Below are positions 16,501 through 24,786 of a stretch of 64,000 nucleotides of DNA, one piece after another. The DNA is from Brevibacillus thermoruber 423 (GTDB lineage: Bacteria > Bacillota > Bacilli > Brevibacillales > Brevibacillaceae): NCBI RefSeq assembly GCF_000454065.1, contig NZ_KE695651.1:18942-82941 (forward strand). The letters are read 5' to 3'. Below the pieces are notes generated by a model. It ran no database searches. It had not been told where the DNA came from and saw nothing but the letters and a program-made list of their open reading frames with translations. The first letter of the stretch is position 1. Each line of letters starts with the position of its first letter. Made by a program: the position numbers and the translations under genes.

Positions 16501-17691
16501 ATGAACAAACGCGCATGGATCGGAATCGCCGGGTTCTTGACCGGCATTGTCGTGCTGGGGACGTATTTGCTGGGACCGGGAGCGGCCAACGTGGCGGGAC
16601 AGCGTGGAACGCAGGTGACCGGCGTAATCGAGGGAACCGAGGTGGATTTGTCGTTTAAGATGGGCGGCTCGATTGCCGAGATCGCCGTAAAGGAAGGTGA
16701 CGAGGTAAAAGCGGGGCAGTTGGTGGCCACGCTGAACAGCGACGAACTGCTGGCGAAACGGGAACAGGCGGAGGCCGCCTATCGCCTGGCGCTGGTCCGT
16801 CTGGAACAGGCGAAAAAAGGCGTGGCGATCACCGACAGCACCGTAAGCGCGCAGGTGGAACAGGCGAAAGCGGCAGTGGACGCGGCCAAAGCGCAGTACG
16901 AGGCCAGCAAGAACGGGGCGCGCTCCGAAGAAGTGGCCCAGTTGAAGGCGAAGCTGCAGGCCGCCCAGACCGCCAAGGACATCGCCGCCACCCAGTTGGA
17001 GCGGATGAAAAAGCTGTTTGCCGACGGAGCCGTTCCGCAGGCGAAAGTGGAAGAGGCGCAGATGCAGTACGAACAAGCGGAGGCCGAACTGAAAGCGACA
17101 AACGAACAGCTCAAGATGGCCCAGTCCGGAGCGCGCCAGGAGCAGCTGGAAGCGGCCAAGGCGCAGTGGGAGCAGGCAAAAGCCGCTTACAATCAAGCGG
17201 TGGCGTCGCGCGGACAGGTGGGTGTGAAACAGCTTGACGTCAGATCGGCGGAAGCGGGCGTTCAGCAGGCCAAAGGGGCGCTCGACGAGATTGACGCGTA
17301 CCTGAAAAACACCAAGCTGACTGCACCGGTGGACGGCATCGTCAAGTCGGTCGCCGTGCAAAAAGGGGAGCTGGTGGCGCAGGGCTATACGGTTGTGACG
17401 CTGCAGGCGAGAACGGACAACTACGTGAAGTTTTACGTGGACGAATACGCGCTGTCCACGGTAAAGGTGGGCGACAAGGCGGCCCTGCACGTGCCGGCGC
17501 TGAACCGCGACGTGGAGGCGAAGATCGTCAGCGTGGCGCCCGCAGCCGATTTCGCCGTGAAGAAAGCGACCCAGGAACTGGGCGACAGGGACATCCGCTC
17601 CTTCCAGGTCAAAATGACGGTGACCGATCCCGAACTGCGACCGGGCTTGACGGTCGAGTGGAACGTCGAAGGGGCTGGTGTCGGTGAGTAA
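16501..17691 (+). CDS. HlyD/AcrA family membrane-fusion (adaptor) protein
   Basis: A 396-residue protein with one N-terminal membrane helix (about residues 7-25). The lipoyl half-motif GGSIAEIAVKEGDEVKAGQ lies near residue 55-75, followed by a long Ala/Glu/Gln/Lys-rich alpha-helical hairpin (about 85-260) with internal repeats such as EQAKAAVDAAKAQYEAS. The second lipoyl half is APVDGIVKSVAVQKGELVAQ, then a beta-barrel region. In Gram-positives such proteins bridge a membrane exporter to the cell wall. The stop overlaps the next gene. Confidence 0.9.
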   Translation: MNKRAWIGIAGFLTGIVVLGTYLLGPGAANVAGQRGTQVTGVIEGTEVDLSFKMGGSIAEIAVKEGDEVKAGQLVATLNSDELLAKREQAEAAYRLALVRLEQAKKGVAITDSTVSAQVEQAKAAVDAAKAQYEASKNGARSEEVAQLKAKLQAAQTAKDIAATQLERMKKLFADGAVPQAKVEEAQMQYEQAEAELKATNEQLKMAQSGARQEQLEAAKAQWEQAKAAYNQAVASRGQVGVKQLDVRSAEAGVQQAKGALDEIDAYLKNTKLTAPVDGIVKSVAVQKGELVAQGYTVVTLQARTDNYVKFYVDEYALSTVKVGDKAALHVPALNRDVEAKIVSVAPAADFAVKKATQELGDRDIRSFQVKMTVTDPELRPGLTVEWNVEGAGVGE

Positions 17692-18859
17692 CTTCTCCCG
17701 CCTGCTCCTTCAGGAGTGGCGCAACATCTATACGAACAAGACGATCCGCCTGGTGCTGTTCGTGGTGCCGCTTCTGTACATGACCCTGTTCGGGTTTTTG
17801 TACAGCCAAAAAAAGGTGATGGAGATTCCCACCGTGCTGGTGGACGCGGACCAGTCGGAACTGAGCCGCGAGCTGTACCGCGCCTTTGAGGTGGACCAGA
17901 CCTTCCGCATCACCCACATCGTCGGCACGGAAGCGGAGGCGATGAACCTGATCGACCGGGGACAGGCGCACATGGCCGTGATCATTCCCGCCGATCTGGA
18001 GAAAGACGTGAAGGCGGGGCGGGAGGCCGAAGTGCTGACCGTCATCGACGGCAGCAACATGCTGATTTCCAACACCGCGGTCCGGGCCGCCAACACCGTG
18101 ATCAAGACGGTCTCGGCCGGCGTCACGCTGAAGAAGCTGGAGGCCCAGGGCGGCTGGGGAGAAGAAGGGAAAAACCTGTTCACGGGGATCGACTACCGCT
18201 ACCGCGTATTGTACAACCCGACGTTCAGCTACCTGACGTTCATGGTCTTCGGTCTGGCCGGAACGGTGCTGCAGCAGGTGCTGTTTTTGGGCGTAGCCCT
18301 CTCCGTCGCCCAGCAGAAAGAAGCGGGGACATGGTCGTCCACCCTGAGGGAAAACGGCTTCTGGACAATTGCCTTGAGCAAGCTGCTGCCTTATCTGCTG
18401 GTGGCCACCTTTAATCTGATGCTGACATTTGTTTTATTGTTAAAGGGATTTGAGATCCCGTACCACGGCAGCACGGCCCATCTGCTGATCGTGGGCACCG
18501 CCTTTAACCTCGCCGTGCTGGCGATCGGATTCGCCATCTCGTTCTGGTCCAAGGACCAACTGCAGGCCACCCAGATCGCCATGCTGATCGCGGTGCCGTC
18601 GTTCATGCTGTCGGGGTACACCTGGCCGCTGATGTCCATGCCCGCGGCCGTTGCGGCTATTGGCAAGTCGCTGCCGCTCACGTATTTCCTCAACGGCGTC
18701 CGGGAAATCCTGAACAAGGGACACGACCTGTCCTACCTGACACACGATCTGGCGGTCCTGGCGTTCATGGCGCTGCTCGGCCTCTTTGCGGCGTACGTCG
18801 CCTACCAGTTCCAGACGCGGAAAGCGGCCCTTCCCGAGGCGGAGTCGACAAGCGCATAG
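17684..18859 (+). CDS. ABC-2 type transporter permease
   Basis: A 391-residue permease. GTG 17684 is preferred because AAGGGG lies 9 bases upstream and it overlaps the previous stop; GTG 17678 would add two residues. It has one N-terminal helix (IRLVLFVVPLLYMTLFGFLY), a large extracellular domain (about 45-185) and then five helices, including VPSFMLSGYTWPLMSMP typical of ABC2_membrane_3 (YhhJ-like) proteins. It lacks an ATP-binding domain, and no ATPase gene is found in this operon, so it must borrow one from elsewhere or act differently from classical exporters. Confidence 0.88.
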   Translation: MSNFSRLLLQEWRNIYTNKTIRLVLFVVPLLYMTLFGFLYSQKKVMEIPTVLVDADQSELSRELYRAFEVDQTFRITHIVGTEAEAMNLIDRGQAHMAVIIPADLEKDVKAGREAEVLTVIDGSNMLISNTAVRAANTVIKTVSAGVTLKKLEAQGGWGEEGKNLFTGIDYRYRVLYNPTFSYLTFMVFGLAGTVLQQVLFLGVALSVAQQKEAGTWSSTLRENGFWTIALSKLLPYLLVATFNLMLTFVLLLKGFEIPYHGSTAHLLIVGTAFNLAVLAIGFAISFWSKDQLQATQIAMLIAVPSFMLSGYTWPLMSMPAAVAAIGKSLPLTYFLNGVREILNKGHDLSYLTHDLAVLAFMALLGLFAAYVAYQFQTRKAALPEAESTSA

Positions 18860-18882
18860 CAGGATATGGTGAAAAGAAATTC

Positions 18883-18912
18883 TTGTGTTGTAAAGAACCT
18901 ATCCTTTATACT
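18883..18912 (+). promoter_or_regulatory. Putative sigma-A promoter for ypuI
   Basis: TTGTGT (18883-18888), 18-base spacer, TATACT (18907-18912), 41 bases before the ATG. Confidence 0.55.
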
Positions 18913-18953
18913 ATTCAGAAAAGGGCGGATTCTTTCAACGCGAGGGGGACACT

Positions 18954-19454
18954 ATGGCAGCGAGTCATCTGAAGCAATTGTGCGAAGACACGTACACGAA
19001 GTTGAAGAAGGTAAGCATGGAGCTGGAGCGCTTTCTGAACCAAGTGACACTGGCGGGGCTTGTGGCCCAATCCGGCGATCCGGAGGAGTACGAGGCTTAC
19101 TACCGCGACTATCTCTCCGACTTGCGGCACCTGCTGGTCTACTGCGAAAATGCGTACGAGCGGCTGGGTGTGGCGCTCCGGCGAGCCAAGTTCAACGAGG
19201 AGTTTGCCGAAGAGGTTCTGTACCAGGTGTATCACTCCTGTGTGAACAACTTCTACTACCCCAAGGGGGAAGTGTACGACGAAGACGGACGTTATTCGTA
19301 CACCGGTCATGACGCAATTATTTTCCGCAAAGAGGTAACCCCTGAGCTCAAACAACTGACCATTTCCCTGTCCAAGGTGTTTGAGCAGCTGCGTGACGAT
19401 CTGCAGTACTACGAAACGGACTACATCACAAAGAAACGGATGCAAAAAGCGTAA
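18954..19454 (+). CDS. ypuI: YpuI family protein (DUF3907)
   Basis: A 166-residue soluble helical protein conserved in Bacillales. Recognisable blocks are DYLSDLRHLLVYCENAYERL, FNEEFAEEVLYQVYHSCVNN and FYYPKGEVYDEDGRYSYTG, followed by DAIIFRKEV. Function is unknown in the family. It has its own promoter and is ended by the terminator at 19464-19520, so it is monocistronic. The GAGGGGG upstream of the ATG is an adequate ribosome binding site. Confidence 0.85.
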   Translation: MAASHLKQLCEDTYTKLKKVSMELERFLNQVTLAGLVAQSGDPEEYEAYYRDYLSDLRHLLVYCENAYERLGVALRRAKFNEEFAEEVLYQVYHSCVNNFYYPKGEVYDEDGRYSYTGHDAIIFRKEVTPELKQLTISLSKVFEQLRDDLQYYETDYITKKRMQKA

Positions 19455-19463
19455 ATCGAGAAC

Positions 19464-19520
19464 AGCCCTCCGAGGCAGACATGCACGATCGGACCGTGCC
19501 GCTGCCGGGAGGGCTTTTTT
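19464..19520 (+). terminator. Terminator after ypuI
   Basis: AGCCCTCC (19464-19471) pairs with GGAGGGCT (19508-19515), with a long internal arm between, followed by TTTTTT. Confidence 0.75.
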
Positions 19521-19541
19521 GCGCAGTTGTCTAATCGATGC

Positions 19542-20135
19542 TTACACCCCAACGGGCTGCCGGATGCGGCGAACCAGCGCCTCTACCTCGTCCAGCATGG
19601 CGGCCCGTTCCGCTTCGCTCACGTACGGAACGGCGGCAAAGTTGCGGTAGGTCACGTCATAGCCGATCTGCTTCAGCGTCCCGTCCACAATCTGCTTGCG
19701 GATCACCTCGTCAAACCCGTCGGCGCGCATCTCCTGTTCCGACTGGCGGGTGGTGGTAAAGACGAGCGCCTGCTTTCCGCTCAGCATGCCGACCGGTCCG
19801 TCATCGCCGTAGCGGAACGCGAACCCGTCCGTAAAGACGCGGTCCAGGTACCCTTTCAGGATGGCGGGCGGTGACCACCACCAGACCGGGTAGATCATGA
19901 CCAGCAGGTCGGCGTCGGTGACCAGTACCTGCTCCTCTTCCACATCCGCCTGGGCCCGGCCTTGACTGGCCAGGCGCATGTCCTCCCCGTCAAAGACCGG
20001 CTGAAACCCGATCCGGTACAGGTCGCGGACAACGGGACGGATGCCGGCAGCTTCACATGCGGTGACGACGCGCTGCAAGATTTGGTGGGCAAAGCTGGTG
20101 TTCCCTTCGTGGGCAAACACGATGCACGCTTTCAT
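19542..20135 (-). CDS. NAD(P)H:quinone oxidoreductase-like flavoprotein
   Basis: A 197-residue protein of the flavodoxin-like NQO1/MdaB family. It starts MKACIVFAHEGNTSFAHQIL (phosphate-binding strand and helix, with HEGNTS in place of the usual HPNPES). DADLLVMIYPVWWWSPPAIL then KGYLDRVF is the FMN/FAD isoalloxazine site typical of the family. A strong AGGAGGGG site precedes the ATG. It would carry out two-electron reduction of quinones using NAD(P)H. It follows the subtilisin-like protease gene by 31 bases in the same direction and may be co-transcribed with it. Confidence 0.85.
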   Translation of the reverse strand: MKACIVFAHEGNTSFAHQILQRVVTACEAAGIRPVVRDLYRIGFQPVFDGEDMRLASQGRAQADVEEEQVLVTDADLLVMIYPVWWWSPPAILKGYLDRVFTDGFAFRYGDDGPVGMLSGKQALVFTTTRQSEQEMRADGFDEVIRKQIVDGTLKQIGYDVTYRNFAAVPYVSEAERAAMLDEVEALVRRIRQPVGV

Positions 20136-20166
20136 CGAACCCCTCCTGTTGCGGAATCACTCGTTC

Positions 20167-21558
20167 TTACAGTCCAAAGCGAAGACGGAGCAAAAACTTG
20201 TGCAGCAGTTCGCCGATAGTCTCCGGCTGCTTCACCTGGCCTGTGGCTGCCGGTTGAACCTGCCTGAGCGCCGCATTCACGTCGATCATGCCGAACCCGT
20301 ACAGCTTGTCCTTGCCGGGAGGGCCCAAATCGACCGAGGACTGGCGAATAATCTGCATGACCTCCGTGTTTTTCAGGTGGGGACTGACGGAGCGGATGAG
20401 CGAAGCCAGCGCCGCTACGTGTGGACACGCCATGGAGGTGCCGGACAGGGCGGCGTAATCGCTGTGAATGTAGGTGCTGGGGATGTCGACGCCGGGCGCG
20501 GCCACATCCACATAGTCCCCGAAGTTGGAAAAATCGGCCCGCTGTCTGTTGTGGTCGACGGCGGCGACGGACATGACCTCCTCGTAGGCGGCCGGATAGC
20601 TGGGCTGGTTGGTCGCGTCGTTGCCGGATGCGGCCACCAGCACCACGTTGTGGTCAAACGCGTAGCGGCATGCTTCCTTCAAGGCGGCCGACGAAGTGTA
20701 GTTGCCCACGCTCAGATTGATCACGTCGGCGCCGTGGTCGGTCGCCCAGTAAATCCCTTGGGCGATGTCGAATGCGGAGCCGGCCCCGTCTGCGCCGATC
20801 GCCTTGATCGGCATCAGCTTGCCGTTCCAGGACATGCCGGCGATGCCGTCGGCGTTGTTGGTCTTGGCGGCGATCACCCCGGCGACGTGGGTGCCGTGAC
20901 CGTTGTCGTCCTGGGGGACGTTGTTGTCTTCCAGCACGTTGTAGCCGTCCACCAGTTTGCCGGCAAATTCCGGGTGGCGCAAATCAATGCCCGTGTCGAC
21001 GACCGCCACCACGACGTCGCTGGAGCCCCGGCTGATGTCCCAGCTTTGTTCCATGCCAATCAGGGGGAGGTTCCATTGGTACTCGCGGTAATAGGGGTCG
21101 TTGGGCCGGCGGTTGGGCAGCAGCAGGTAGTTGGGTTCCGCGTAGACGGAATCGGGATGCTCCGCCAGTTTTTTCATCAACTGCCGGGTGGTCAAACTGC
21201 GCGACTTGATGATCATCGCCTGCCCATAATCCCGCTTGATCCGGCCGTCCACCGAGGCCAGCAGCTTCTGGATGGCGGCTTGATCGGGGCGGGGAGAAAA
21301 GCGAACCACGACCTCATGCTCCACATAGTGGCTGCGGTCGCGTGTATTGTGGCGCAGGGTTTTGATGTGGGCGCTCTTTTCCAGCCCGCGCCGCGTGTCT
21401 TTTACCTGCTCGATGTAGTTGATCCGCGGAATGTTCGCCGAAAGCGAAGTAACCTGGGGGTGAGGTTCGCTCATTTCCTGCTGCTGGTGCCAGCGAAGCG
21501 GGATCACGGCCAGCCCGACCAGAGCGATCGCTGCGATAATCGGGGGTAAGACTCGCAC
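20167..21558 (-). CDS. Exported subtilisin-like (S8) serine protease
   Basis: A 463-residue protease from GTG 21558. An N-terminal hydrophobic helix (IIAAIALVGLAVIPL) serves as signal or anchor. A propeptide (about 60-150, EVVVRFSPRPDQAAIQKLLA) resembles the inhibitor I9/thermitase prodomain. The catalytic domain has VAVVDTGIDLRHPEFAGK (Asp), GHGTHVAGVIA (His), an Asn oxyanion region VVLVAASGNDA and SGTSMACPHVA (Ser). All triad residues are present. The proximity of DTGID and GHGTHVAG places it with thermitase-like enzymes. It is expected outside the membrane, degrading or processing proteins. Confidence 0.92.
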   Translation of the reverse strand: MRVLPPIIAAIALVGLAVIPLRWHQQQEMSEPHPQVTSLSANIPRINYIEQVKDTRRGLEKSAHIKTLRHNTRDRSHYVEHEVVVRFSPRPDQAAIQKLLASVDGRIKRDYGQAMIIKSRSLTTRQLMKKLAEHPDSVYAEPNYLLLPNRRPNDPYYREYQWNLPLIGMEQSWDISRGSSDVVVAVVDTGIDLRHPEFAGKLVDGYNVLEDNNVPQDDNGHGTHVAGVIAAKTNNADGIAGMSWNGKLMPIKAIGADGAGSAFDIAQGIYWATDHGADVINLSVGNYTSSAALKEACRYAFDHNVVLVAASGNDATNQPSYPAAYEEVMSVAAVDHNRQRADFSNFGDYVDVAAPGVDIPSTYIHSDYAALSGTSMACPHVAALASLIRSVSPHLKNTEVMQIIRQSSVDLGPPGKDKLYGFGMIDVNAALRQVQPAATGQVKQPETIGELLHKFLLRLRFGL

Positions 21559-21568
21559 AAAAAACTCA

Positions 21569-21610
21569 CTCCCTCCATGCTGTATAGATATAGCGTGCGC
21601 ACGGAGGGAG
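21569..21610 (-). promoter_or_regulatory. Inverted repeat covering the protease gene's ribosome binding site
   Basis: CTCCCTCC (21569-21576) and GGAGGGAG (21603-21610) are perfectly complementary with a 26-base loop. On the minus strand the second arm is the GGAGGGAG ribosome binding site of GTG 21558, so the hairpin could mask it. Confidence 0.5.
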
Positions 21611-21663
21611 CGATTATGACGGAAAAAGCTGACAGGCTTCCTCGTCTTAGTATTCCTCGTCTT

Positions 21664-22440
21664 CTAGATCAGGCCGAGCTGGCGCAGCCCGTACTGGATG
21701 CCCGCTTCATTGACGTGGCGGGTCACCATGTTGGCCAGCGGCTTCAACTGCTCGTGAGCGTTGCCCATCGCCACGCCCATGCCGACGTAGGCGAGCATTT
21801 CCCTGTCGTTCAAGCCGTCGCCGAACGCCACGGCCTCTTCCGGCTTGAGTCCGTAATGGCGCAGCACCGCTTCAATCCCGCGCGCCTTGGAGCCGTTGGG
21901 GGGCAGCACGTCGAGTACGACGCGGTGCCAGCGAACAAACGACACGTCGTCACGAAACCGGGTGAAGTAGAGGTGTTCCTCCTGTTCGCTGCAGTAGAGA
22001 AACGCCTGGTAGATGGACGCGTCCTCCCAGAAGCGCTCACGACAGTCAGGGGGCGCCAGGCGCAGGGAATGAAACGACTCGATTACGTGCGGATGATCGG
22101 CGGTGTTGGCATAACAGGAATTGGCGCTGAGGAATACCATCGGGTGGCCGTTGGCGCGGGCCGTCGCTTCCAGGTTGGCCAGCGTTTCTTTGGCCTGCGG
22201 CGTCTCGCGGATCAGCCGTCCTTCCGCGACCACGTACGAGCCGTTGAACCCGACATAGGTGTCGATCCCCAGTTCCTCGGCAACCGGCAGCAGATGGTAC
22301 GGAGCGCGGCCTGTGGCGATTGCGACCCGGACGCCGTTTTCCTTCAACTGCCGGACAGCCCTCCGCGTCTCTTCGGGGATGGCATGATCGGTATTCAGCA
22401 GCGTCCCGTCAATGTCAAAAAACACAATTTTGTATGACAT
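21664..22440 (-). CDS. HAD superfamily (Cof-type) phosphatase
   Basis: A 258-residue hydrolase from ATG 22440 with GGAGAGGGAGAG upstream. Motif I is FFDIDGTLLNTD (catalytic Asp pair), motif II is VAIATGRAP, motif III Lys lies in SKARGIEAVL and motif IV is AVAFGDGLNDREML. The C2-type cap between motifs II and III marks it as a Cof/YkrA-like sugar phosphate or nucleotide phosphatase. Substrate not determinable. It lies downstream of the ABC ATPase gene, separated by a bidirectional terminator. Confidence 0.9.
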   Translation of the reverse strand: MSYKIVFFDIDGTLLNTDHAIPEETRRAVRQLKENGVRVAIATGRAPYHLLPVAEELGIDTYVGFNGSYVVAEGRLIRETPQAKETLANLEATARANGHPMVFLSANSCYANTADHPHVIESFHSLRLAPPDCRERFWEDASIYQAFLYCSEQEEHLYFTRFRDDVSFVRWHRVVLDVLPPNGSKARGIEAVLRHYGLKPEEAVAFGDGLNDREMLAYVGMGVAMGNAHEQLKPLANMVTRHVNEAGIQYGLRQLGLI

Positions 22441-22464
22441 GATCTCTCCCTCTCCACAAACAGG

Positions 22465-22500
22465 AAAAAGGGAATGCCGGCGGGGACATCCCTTTTTTTT
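22465..22500. terminator. Bidirectional terminator
   Basis: AAAGGGAATG (22467-22476) / CATCCCTTT (22487-22495) with AAAAA on one side and TTTTTTTT on the other. On the minus strand it ends the ABC ATPase transcript before the HAD gene. Confidence 0.8.
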
Positions 22501-22513
22501 CTCTTTAATTCGT

Positions 22514-23629
22514 TTAGAATACAGCCGTTTCCGTCTCGCTGTCAAACACGTGGCACTTGGACAAATCCATGCCCAGTTTGACGGACATCCGCGGCTTTAT
22601 GCCTTCGCGGGCGTCGACGCGGGCCACAAGCTGCGTGCCGCCGACATTGGAAAAGTAGACGAACAGTTCGGAGCCCATGTTCTCGACGACGTCCACCTCC
22701 GCCGTGACGGTGCTGTCGAACGGATTGGCTTCGATAAACTGATTGTCGCTGTAAATGTCTTCCGGGCGGATGCCGAACGTGACCTGCTTGCCGGCATACC
22801 CTTTCTCCCGCAAAACCTTCGCCTTGTCTTCCGGGAATCGGACCCGCAGGTTGGCGGCTTCGAAGAGAAGCTGGCCGTCCTGCTCGGCGACGCGCCCCGT
22901 AATGAAGTTCATCGCCGGGGAACCGATAAAGCTGGCCACAAACTGGTTGACCGGGTGGTTGTAAATGTCGGTCGGGGTCGCCACCTGCTGGATGACGCCG
23001 TCTTTCATCACGACGATGCGGTCGCCCATGGTCATCGCTTCGGTCTGGTCGTGGGTCACGTAAATCACGGTCGTGTTGAGCCGCTGGTGCAGCTTCAGGA
23101 TTTCCGTGCGCATCTGGACGCGCAGCTTGGCGTCCAGGTTGGACAGCGGTTCGTCCATGAGGAACACCTGCGGCTCGCGGACGATGGCCCGTCCCAGGGC
23201 GACGCGCTGCCGCTGGCCGCCGGAGAGCGCCTTTGGCTTGCGGTCGAGCAGGTGGGCGATGTCAAGAATCCGCGCCGCTTCCTGGATGCGCTTGTCGATC
23301 TCCGCTTTGGAAAACTTGCGCAGCTTGAGGCCAAACGCCATGTTTTCGTAGACGTTCATGTGCGGGTAGAGGGCGTAGCTTTGAAACACCATGGCGATGT
23401 CGCGGTCCTTGGGGGCCACGTCATTGACCCGCCGGTCCCCGATGTACAAGTCGCCTTCGGAGATTTCCTCCAGTCCGGCGATCATCCGCAGCGTGGTCGA
23501 TTTGCCGCATCCGGACGGACCGACCAGCACGAGAAACTCGCGGTCTTCAATCTCCAGGTGAAAGTCGTGTACGGCGGTTACATGGCTGCCGTACCGTTTG
23601 TACACGTGATGGAGCGTTACTTTTGCCAA
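22514..23629 (-). CDS. Carbohydrate-type ABC transporter ATP-binding protein (MsmX/UgpC/MalK family)
   Basis: A 371-residue ATPase. TTG 23629 is chosen because ACCTCC on the plus strand (GGAGGT, 7 bases away) precedes it and because it gives the family's usual N-terminus, AKVTLHHVYKRYG. Walker A GPSGCGKST, Q-loop VFQSYALYPHM, signature LSGGQRQRVALGRA, Walker B VFLMDEPLSNLDA, switch YVTHDQ. The C-terminal ~120 residues form the MOI/TOBE regulatory domain (TFGIRPEDIY, VVENMGSELF). No permease or binding-protein gene is nearby, so like MsmX it may energise several sugar importers encoded elsewhere. Confidence 0.92.
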   Translation of the reverse strand: MAKVTLHHVYKRYGSHVTAVHDFHLEIEDREFLVLVGPSGCGKSTTLRMIAGLEEISEGDLYIGDRRVNDVAPKDRDIAMVFQSYALYPHMNVYENMAFGLKLRKFSKAEIDKRIQEAARILDIAHLLDRKPKALSGGQRQRVALGRAIVREPQVFLMDEPLSNLDAKLRVQMRTEILKLHQRLNTTVIYVTHDQTEAMTMGDRIVVMKDGVIQQVATPTDIYNHPVNQFVASFIGSPAMNFITGRVAEQDGQLLFEAANLRVRFPEDKAKVLREKGYAGKQVTFGIRPEDIYSDNQFIEANPFDSTVTAEVDVVENMGSELFVYFSNVGGTQLVARVDAREGIKPRMSVKLGMDLSKCHVFDSETETAVF

Positions 23630-23743
23630 CTCCGGCACCTCCGTCTTCCCGAAAGTTGCAAAGCTGTCGTTCCTGATCGCTGTACCCACATGTTACCAGT
23701 CGGGAATCGGCGGCTCTACGGTCAAATTGTACGAATTGTTTGG

Positions 23744-24745
23744 TCAATGTTGCCGAAACAGGAGAAACAACTGCAGCAGCACGGCATCGGGAAACTGCCG
23801 GGGGTCCAGGCCGGTCTCTTCCGTCAGCTTGTCCAGACGGTAGAGCAGGGAATTGCGGTGCAGAAACAACTGCCGGGCGGCCTCGCTCACATTCAACTGC
23901 CGGGCAAACAAGGTCTCCAGCGTCTCGATCTGTTCGCGGCTCAGCTTTGGTGCCGGCATCATGCGTGAGAGCTTGTCGCCCAACAGGGAGGCGGTGTCGG
24001 AAGGCAGGGAGGCGGCCCACCGCTCCAGCGGGAACTGCCGCCTGTCCGCGACCATGACCCGCGGCCGGTATTTCTGCAGGGCGCGGGAGAGGCGGAGGCA
24101 GTCGGCCAGCGCTTGGCCCAGGAGAGCAGGCGTCTCCACGGCCGGTCCGAGAATGACGCGCACGTTTTCCATCAGCTCGGTGGAGATCAGGTCGTGCAGG
24201 CCAAAGGCCCACTCCAGCCAGTCCTCTGTATCGCCGCCGTCCAGGGCGGAGACGGGAACGGCCAGGAGCAGGTGGGACGGACGGACCGGAAACAGCGAGA
24301 CGGGGGCTCCTTTGAAAAAATTGTGCAGGAGCGGCTGCACTGCGGGCAGCTCAAACAGCCCTTCGCTCCGGGAGGATTCCAACAGGAAGCAGACGCGCCT
24401 CTCCCGCCACGCCCAGAGCCGTTCCAGTCCGTCGGGCGGGGAAGCGGGCTGGCCGGCCGCCACTTCCGTCAGCCAGGCGGTGACCTGTTCCTGGGCGGAG
24501 CCGGCCTGTTCGGGCTTGGCCAACAGCAGCGTCAGCAGCGCACGTGCGGCATCGGGCCACTGGGCCGGCCAAATGGCTACCATCCAGGTCCGGCCGGCGG
24601 AAGACCCGCTCTGCACGATCTCCCAGCCGGCCTGCTCCTGTGCGGCGCGGACGGCCTCGCTGTCCTCCTGCGCCACGTTCAGATACGCGATCGGCAGACC
24701 TGTCGCCTGCCGAATTCGTTTCACTTCCCGTTTCCATGCGTCCAT
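23744..24745 (-). CDS. PucR/CdaR family transcriptional regulator
   Basis: A 333-residue protein; ATG 24745 fits GGGGTG upstream, GTG 24754 is an alternative. The C-terminal ~55 residues are the PucR helix-turn-helix: LETLFARQLNVSEAARQLFL, then HRNSLLYRLDKLTEETGLDP. The middle contains a GGDEF-like/CdaR sensing region (VPVSALDGGDTEDW ... RVILGPAVETPALL). It lies 114 bases upstream of the sugar-type ABC ATPase in the same direction, so it may control that gene; carbohydrate or polyol sensing is an inference from this pairing. Confidence 0.82.
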   Translation of the reverse strand: MDAWKREVKRIRQATGLPIAYLNVAQEDSEAVRAAQEQAGWEIVQSGSSAGRTWMVAIWPAQWPDAARALLTLLLAKPEQAGSAQEQVTAWLTEVAAGQPASPPDGLERLWAWRERRVCFLLESSRSEGLFELPAVQPLLHNFFKGAPVSLFPVRPSHLLLAVPVSALDGGDTEDWLEWAFGLHDLISTELMENVRVILGPAVETPALLGQALADCLRLSRALQKYRPRVMVADRRQFPLERWAASLPSDTASLLGDKLSRMMPAPKLSREQIETLETLFARQLNVSEAARQLFLHRNSLLYRLDKLTEETGLDPRQFPDAVLLQLFLLFRQH

Positions 24746-24786
24746 ATCCGGCACCCCGTTTCACAGCGAGATGCCATTATTATACC

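Noticed and set aside
20041..21549. Plus-strand open frame of 502 codons opposite the S8 protease
   Set aside because: The minus strand carries the complete subtilisin triad motifs; this frame has no recognisable features.
22412..23968. Plus-strand open frame of 518 codons opposite the ABC ATPase
   Set aside because: Shadow of the Walker A/B-containing minus-strand gene.
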